NCBI RefSeq assembly: GCF_964204645.1
Contig: NC_134025.1
Span: forward strand, 4,717,001 to 4,781,000
Source: Tubulanus polymorphus
Lineage: Eukaryota > Nemertea > Palaeonemertea > Tubulaniformes > Tubulanidae
DNA: 64,000 nt
Reading direction: 5' to 3'
In this document: positions 57,676 to 64,000 of the stretch, in pieces
How the letters are laid out: every line of letters begins with the position of its first letter
Numbering within the stretch: position 1 is the first letter of the stretch
Made by a program: the position numbers and the translations under genes
The notes under the pieces: model-generated
The model's database searches: none
What the model saw: only the letters and a program-made list of their open reading frames with translations
Told to the model about the DNA's origin: nothing

Positions 57676-60630
57676 ATGGCTACGATAAGTGAAAACGATT
57701 GGGTTATTGTAAAGAAAGACGATAATCTGAAAGTTTTGAAGATACGCTCAGAGCGGTAAGATCCGAACCACTTTTTCAGCGTACTATTTTCCCTTCCCGG
57801 CGGCGTGCGTCGTAGGCCTACCTCCGCTCCATTTCATGCGTGCTAGATTATGATATATTTCTGTTTATTTGTGATACATGCATGTTGAAGTGGTTCTTTA
57901 ATGAAATCTTTGCAGGCCGGTATGGATGGAGAAAATGAAATTTGTATTTGATGGTGCTGTCGGTCATTCATATGGTACAAAATTTGAAGTTGGTAATGGT
58001 GCATTGGTGAAATTTGTTCAACCTAACGATACACCTGAAAGTTGCCTTACAGATATGGAAGAAAGGAAAGGTAGGCTACAATTTACCAGTAAGCCTTGTC
58101 AGTTTGTGTTCCACAAGTTCCACAATTAGATATTAATCAAGCCAACGTTTAATCCCATCCAATCATAAAATCACAGCATATCCAAAGATAAGATCGCTTA
58201 CTGATTTATCAAATAGTTGACAACTCTCTTTAGTAGAGTGAATCAACAGATACAGTGAGAACATTACATTTCAAACAATTATCATTCCGTCATCATTACA
58301 ACTGTAACTCCTGGATTATCATGACAAATTCCATCTAACTGAATTCATAAGAAATTGTCTCATTCCTTAGTTGCTGACAACCGGAATCTGCACGATTGTG
58401 ACACAAATCAGAAACTTTCGAAGGAAGATATTGAAGCTATGCGAGCTGAAGGACTTCATGGAGAGGTAACATGTATTCAGTCGATGCTGCGCTGATGAAT
58501 TAGGCAAACCTAAATTCTATGTAGGATGATGTTTGATTTACATTTTTCTATTTTAAATTATGTACAGGCAATCATTGGGAAACTGATTCAAAATAGTGAA
58601 ACATTTGATAAGAAAACTGAATTTTCTAAAGAAAAATATATCAAGAAGAAGAAAAAGAAGTTTGTGAAATTTTTTACAATCTTTTTTGTGTTTTTGTGTT
58701 AGATGAGTTCTTGTCTGATGATTGCATTCCGTTTCAGGTTCACCAAGATAATAACCATTCTGAAGCCAACTTTAAGATTGTTGTGTGAGATGCATTTCAA
58801 TAAAAACAAGACAAAGATATGGTCAGTTTAGTACGGCATTGCTGTTGTTTAATTGGCTCGCTTCATAGCATATTGAATTACTTAACAGTTAAACTTAATT
58901 CTAAATTTCAGTGGCATGCGAATCGATTCACTCGGCCAGATATTATCCCATGCAAATGTAAGAGCTGGGTCGAATGTAATTGTCGTAGAATCATGTGGTG
59001 GACTAGTATTAGGAGCAGTTCTAGAACGTTTAGGAGGTAAATGAGTTTCATCCATTATATGATAAGAAATGTACTGGTACCTCAATCCAATTCTTGCAAT
59101 AATAGTCATATGACTAAAGTTGATTAATCGTTGAATATTCTTCCGTCAACCCATTTTTTCATGTTTTAGGTTTGGGTAAAGTATTTGACTTTCACCCTGG
59201 AAATTCACAAACCAGGTAAGTGTGGATATTTCAAATAAAATTCTGTGTCATTTTCGATACCTGTATAGCGTTACTTTTGGTGTTTTTATTTTTTCACTCT
59301 TTCAGAATCATGGATGGTATGCCAATTTCTAAAGAGTACATCGATGAACACGTAACAAGTATATCATTGTCTCATATGCAAACATTAGTTTCTGGTCAAA
59401 AACTGCCTGATCCGACCCCGGTCGAAAATGTGAGTAAGACTTACTAAAGTGACTTCCATTTCACGATTGTGGATTACGTTTAATAGCAGTTTTTCTTTTC
59501 AGGATGAAGACGCTGTTCTAGGGATCGATGACAAATCTGAAGAAGAAGCAGCAAACAATCAAGCAAACTCGAGTACAGTGAATGTAGACAAAAAATCGAA
59601 TGCTCCTGGAAAACGTAAATTAACAACAGAGCAAATTCGACTGATCATTGAAAGAAAGAAGAAACGAATTGATCAAATAAATGAAGGAATGGATGATTTA
59701 CGTAGTAATTCTGTTGATAGGTCAGTTTATTTAGAGAAGATGAATTTACCGAGATTCTACCTCAAAATTGAATTCTGTATTTATGGAGTATTTTGATTTC
59801 TTTCCAGTTTGATTTGCGCAACCAAGTTCGATCCCACACCGATAGTAATGAAACTCATCAAGTTTCTGAAACCATCGCGACCTTTCGCTGTATACAGCCA
59901 GTACAAAGAGGTGAAGGCATTACAAGCATAGGTTTAATTTAGGTCTGCTATTGAATACATACTGACTACGATGATCTTTCCCTTTTTCAGCCATTGATGG
60001 AGTGCTTCTTGAGACTAAAAGAAACCAGAAAAGTCGTTTTTCTTCGGTTATCCGAGACCTGGCTTAGGGAATATCAGGTACTGCATATTCATTTGCAAGG
60101 CTAAATTCTAATAAAGTTTGAAAATAAAGAAAAATAGATTGTACAGTCAACCCCCGATATACCGCCCTCCCATATACCGCCACCCCGCCTACCGCCAGGT
60201 TTTCTTAATGTACATCTCTATACAAATACATAGTAAAACACCCCCGATAAACCGCCATACTCTCTATACCGCCAAAATCGTTCTGCACCGATGTGGGCGG
60301 TAAATCAGGAGTTGACTGTAGTTAATGTGCACCTAGTTTATTTAGTACACATAGTATCAGTGCTCTAGAAAAGCTGTAAAATATAAGAACTATATAATGA
60401 ATATACTATATGTATTGATTATTAGACAGAGGCCTCATTTTGTGACAGTAAACTATGAGTTCAGTCGAAAAAGTGTCCTCTGCATATTCCACGAAGGCTT
60501 GTGTATTTATCATATATGTATCGGTGTTTGTTGGTTGCAGGTTCTTCCGAAACGCACTCATCCCGAGATCAATATGAGCGGTGGTGGTGGCTATTTATTG
60601 ACTGGTACTACTGTTTTAAATAATGATTGA
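57676..60630 (+). CDS. TRMT6: tRNA (adenine-58-N1) methyltransferase non-catalytic subunit TRM6
   Basis: Complete 12-exon gene, 432 residues. With TRMT61A it forms the nuclear heterotetramer that makes m1A58 in tRNA; TRM6 binds tRNA but does not itself bind SAM. Exons: 57676-57755, 57916-58070, 58371-58465, 58568-58659, 58738-58821, 58912-59036, 59170-59215, 59306-59429, 59503-59720, 59808-59910, 59991-60077, 60541-60630. All phases agree. Exon 4 ends in a weak donor (AA|GTTTGT). Landmarks: GALVKFVQPNDTPESC; QKLSKEDIEAMRAEGLHGE; EKYIKKKKKKF; DSLGQILSHANVRAGSNV then VESCGGLVLGAVLERLGG (degenerate Rossmann start); TKFDPTPIVMKLIKFLKPSRP; PFAVYSQYKEPL; LSETWLREYQVLP; and the C-terminal NMSGGGGYLLTGTTV that characterises TRM6. 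A charged, disordered segment (exon 9) replaces part of the longer human insert (497 residues). Confidence 0.97.
60144..60318. mobile_element. pogo/Tigger-like MITE (175 bp) in TRMT6 intron 11
   Basis: Terminal inverted repeats start CAGTCAACCCCCGATATACC at the left end and read CAGTCAACTCCTGATTTACC (minus strand) at the right end, about 24 bp with four or so mismatches. TA dinucleotides flank both ends (60142-60143, 60319-60320), as expected for target-site duplication by Tc1/mariner/pogo transposases. The interior has further ATACCGCC repeats and no coding capacity, so it is a non-autonomous element. Confidence 0.8.
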
Positions 60631-61188
60631 CAATTGTATATATAGTAGATGAATAAATTTCTATATAACACGTATTTATTGTGTTAAGTCATGAATATGT
60701 GGACGCTCGAACATAAATCCTCTTGGCCTATTTAGAATATTAAGGGATCCAACTACGTAAGCCTAATCGTGGACAATGGTTTTGCGAGAATATCCAAGAT
60801 GATACATGTGAAAAGGAATATCTACACTTCTCTAATGTGAATACAGAAACTAGAGAATATTATTCATTTGCTCAAAAAGCAATTGACGGGAATAGTTTCT
60901 CGAAAATCCTCTTGTGTTTTCTTTGAAAAAAGTATTTTCCATTTACATCCTATAAAACATTTACAATACTAATTCCCTATAGCAAATGAATTATGATTGA
61001 CATTTCTGACAACCGATGTCATAATACACGTCACAATGCAAACATGTGCAAACGCTGGATGAAATCTGGCGGTAATTTGAGACAAGCGTCCACCGATACA
61101 TGCGTACGTGTGATCCACGTTATAATATTAATTTGAAATTTTTGGATTCCTTAATCAGTTCCTGGCAAAATCATCAAATCATTAGACC
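60631..61188. other. intergenic, TRMT6 3' end and P4HA promoter
   Basis: AATAAA at about 60651 is a good polyadenylation signal for TRMT6. No other gene is seen before the prolyl hydroxylase ATG. Confidence 0.55.
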
Positions 61189-63903
61189 ATGGATGTAGTG
61201 TATCTTATTGTGTTTTTCGTTATATTACATTTAATCGGAATAACGAATGCGCACTGTTACACGGCGGTTTTTAAGTCGGTCCAGGCCGTTGAAACCGAAG
61301 CAGTCTACATACAGCTAGGAATAACGACTCTGCAGAAATTAGATGAGGAAAAAGATAAATCCCATTCGGAGGACGATTTGAAAGCCATCCAGGAATTCAG
61401 ACGGTAAAGAAACTTATTTCTACGGTGTGGGAATGAATAAGGAACGATTTTATTTATTTGAGTTATAGTCGGTATATCCTTAGATATTTAACCCCTACAA
61501 AACAGAACAAATTTTTTCAATATATACATTACTGTCGTAAAAAGGATCCAGATGGATTAGATACGTAAATCGTAAAAAGGATCCCGATCGATTAGATACG
61601 TAAATTATATGAACACGTACATGTATGTTTATATGAGGGCTGGAATTTGGAAAAAAATGCGCACCAATTTTATTTCGAATTTGAAATTTTCTTATGTGTA
61701 CGCAGACATATATGCGGATGGAGCTTTTTTCATTCACACATATATGATGATTGATCTGAAGCCTTTTCTAAAAGTTGATGCAGATGTCGAACTTGCGCGT
61801 TGATTTATGAAATCTAGTCACACGTATCGATTAGTACCAGAGTGTTCGGTAGTTATCAAGCTGAACCATTGCACCATAGCCACTAGAACTTCTGTATTTC
61901 CAGTTCACCATTTGGGAAATAAGAAACGTATCACATGCGCAATGTTCATTGCATTCAATGCATTTTCTTCAGTCAAGTTTACTAAGAACAGTACCACGGA
62001 AGCGTCCTGGGGACATCATTTACGTGAATTATGTCCCCAGGACGCTTCCGTACACTAAATGGAAGTTTATAACTAAAATACAAACGGTGAAGATTGAAGC
62101 GCAACTTCAACTACAGATTTTCAATTTGAGGAAGTTTTATTTTTAGATTTATTCTCGAAATTAAAGAAGCTAACAAGCCTGCCATTTCCGATGAGGGCTA
62201 TATGGAAAATCCGATTAATATATTTCACATGGTTCGAAGATTGGCGGTGAACTGGACCTCGTTCATATCAAAACTTGAAAATGTTGAAGTGAATTTGATC
62301 AAAGGTATATTTGACTCAATTTTACTAATGAGCCATTAATACAAAGCACAGATACAGTAGTCAACCGTAAGCATTGATTGATTTATGTTTAGAATTCGTG
62401 GATCAATACCAGATGGACAGAAAACGAAAACATGTTTGGCCTACAGAGTTAGACATCACTGGAACAGCGATGGCTTTTATCAGGCTTAGAAATACATATT
62501 TTATCAGCTTCGATGAACTTTACAGCGGCACACTGAACGGCACGCACTCGCAACCGTTAACAATTTTCGAGTTTTTCGAAATCGGTCGCGTCGCTTATGA
62601 CCGAGGAATGTGTTACGAGGCTATCGAGTGGTATGGATATGTCATCGAACAACTCAAACGAGGAAAAGTGCAGTCGAAAATAACTGTTTCTGCTGCTTTA
62701 AGGAATCTTGCCGCAGCCTACGAAAAGGTACAAAACCAGTATGCAATTGTGGTAATCTGTTATAGCACGTGAAATGAATCTTTTTTACAAGCAGAATGAA
62801 GATGGAATAATTCTCATACCGTAAATATATATAATCTTGAGGAAGAAACCTCCTATTTTGATAATCTATCTTAAACAAAAGTTTTCATGCATCACACGTA
62901 TATATTTCAGTACGGAGATATGCCAAGCGCCTACAGAATTATTAAAGAAGGCCTCGTTCTTGGTAAGCCTGATTTCTGTAGAATGGGTGACTATAAATTA
63001 ATGGTGTAATATTGTTATCCATTATCAAGTTCGAATTTCTATTTGAGAAGATCCGTCAGATGAAAAGCTGCAGCGGGATTTGAAGTATTTCGAAAGAAAA
63101 ATATCCCACATGGAACAAAAAGAGAATGTTACCATTCAACGAAATCCGGCTTTTGAATGGACGTATAAGTACGAGGAACTGTGTAGAAACGATCATAAAA
63201 AGGTAGATAACAACTGAAGAACAGATTTATAAATGATTAGTATTTCGTTGTTTTGATTCGTATAAAGATAACAATATAAGTCTGTGTATTATTATCTCTG
63301 TGTAAAATCATCTCTGAACTTTCCAGAGCAAATACAAACAAACGAAATTGAAATGTTATAAGCGAAAAACGTCGATACCGTACCGTACAGCCGACGTCGA
63401 GATTGTAAATATCAAACCGGAAATCGCTATATTTCATCGCGTCATTTCCGATGACGAAATTAAAAGAGTTAAAAGTATTGCGAAGAAAAAAGTATGTAAT
63501 TCCACGATCTTTTTATAGTCCAAAACGTTCATTTATATAGCGGCTAATTCTCGATCGGACCATATCGTAAAATTCCTGAACGCCAAAACTAAGAAAAACG
63601 TCTTCTAAAATAAGTTTATTCTAAAACGTTAAATTCTTCCATTTTTGCAGATTTTTTCTATAGAGAAAAATCGACGTTTTTCTTTGATCTTGGCATTTTG
63701 GTGCCGTTTGACGTATCTTGTAAAGGTCACAGAATCCGCCACATACAATTTAAACAAGAAAACCCATTTGCTGTTTCTATTTTAATTTCAAAACAAAGAG
63801 ATTTTATCAAGATTTGATAACTTTGATTCAAGCTGAAGCAATCAATTGTCGTCAGCGCAGATGGATCATCTATGGAAATCTCAGACATGAGAGTCAGCGA
63901 AAG
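61189..63903 (+). CDS. P4HA: prolyl 4-hydroxylase subunit alpha (collagen type), 5' part
   Basis: ER-lumenal enzyme that hydroxylates collagen Xaa-Pro-Gly using 2-oxoglutarate, Fe2+ and ascorbate, with PDI as beta subunit. Exons: 61189-61403, 62147-62304, 62393-62727, 62911-62962, 63051-63202, 63327-63491, 63833-63903; all GT-AG and phase-consistent. The gene continues past the right edge. A signal peptide at about residues 1-21 ends in TNA. The N-terminal dimerisation region includes SVQAVETEAVYI and NPINIFHMVRRLAVNW. The peptide-substrate-binding TPR-like domain (about 195-300) reads FEIGRVAYDRGMCYEAIEW, ALRNLAAAYEKYGDMPSAYR and DEKLQRDLKYFERK. Next come YEELCRNDHKK and KPEIAIFHRVISDDEI, the entry to the catalytic domain, then SIVVSADGSSMEISDMRVSER. 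The HxD...H iron ligands are not in this window. Which of the alpha(I)-alpha(III) paralogues it matches cannot be said. Confidence 0.95.
61535..61604. repeat. 35-bp tandem duplication in P4HA intron 1
   Basis: Two adjacent copies beginning TCGTAAAAAGGATCC and ending ATTAGATACGTAAA, with about three differences between them (61535-61569 and 61570-61604). Confidence 0.9.
61996..62051. repeat. perfect 21-bp inverted repeat hairpin in P4HA intron 1
   Basis: The left arm 61996-62016 (ACGGAAGCGTCCTGGGGACA plus T) and the right arm 62031-62051 are exact complements separated by 14 bases. The arms are GC-rich against an AT-rich background. RNA from either strand would fold into a stable hairpin. Confidence 0.92.
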
Positions 63904-64000
63904 GTACATAATTTTCTTCGCCATCCATTAGGTTATTATAGTCGTCACACTTCACACCTTTCTCAGCAACAGCAATCTCATCACCATATTCTAGTGGTTG

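Overview
The window is a piece of an animal nuclear genome. It is AT-rich, with widely spaced genes, introns bounded by GT-AG, several intronless receptor genes and short transposon relics. Gene content (a bombesin/CCHamide-type peptide receptor, orphan peptide-type GPCRs, a TRIM scaffold without a C-terminal partner domain, a secreted MAM protein) fits a protostome, most likely a lophotrochozoan such as a mollusc, annelid, brachiopod or nemertean. That placement is inferred from protein style only; I could not search a database.

Layout, left to right. 136-1493 (-): 5' exons of a beta-1,4-galactosyltransferase (GT7) that runs off the left edge. 2604-4145 (+): intronless class A GPCR with a very long third cytoplasmic loop. 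5121-5841 (+): two-exon Tctex1-domain dynein light chain relative. 6379-8625 (+): ELOVL6-type fatty acid elongase with TATA-type promoter candidates and an intron in its 5'UTR. 9948-10891 (+): complete five-exon cytidine deaminase. 10892-36182: about 25 kb with no gene I can recognise, holding degenerate satellites, a 30-bp perfect palindrome, tRNA-derived SINE scraps and one unexplained 182-codon ORF. 36183-37301 (+): bombesin/CCHamide-type neuropeptide receptor. 37302-44938: mostly non-coding, with a foldback element and a candidate small three-exon membrane protein on the minus strand. 44939-51823 (-): 2294-residue TRIM-type protein in one coding exon, containing 38 copies of a 13-residue repeat and a series of LC8-like TxT motifs. 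54130-55338 (+): four-exon secreted single-MAM protein. 55714-56775 (-): intronless, divergent class A GPCR. 57676-60630 (+): complete 12-exon TRM6/TRMT6. 61189-63903 (+): first seven exons of a prolyl 4-hydroxylase alpha subunit that runs off the right edge.

The genes do not form a pathway: this is ordinary animal gene order, mixing housekeeping enzymes (CDA, TRMT6, ELOVL, P4HA, B4GALT) with three peptide-receptor-like GPCRs. The most unusual object is the TRIM-type gene. Its coding sequence carries a nearly homogeneous 39-bp coding minisatellite, an internal 312-bp higher-order duplication, and an independent 12-residue-periodic series of TxT motifs that looks like a multivalent dynein light chain (LC8) docking platform. 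Exon joins for all multi-exon genes were worked out by hand from splice consensus, reading phase and family resemblance.
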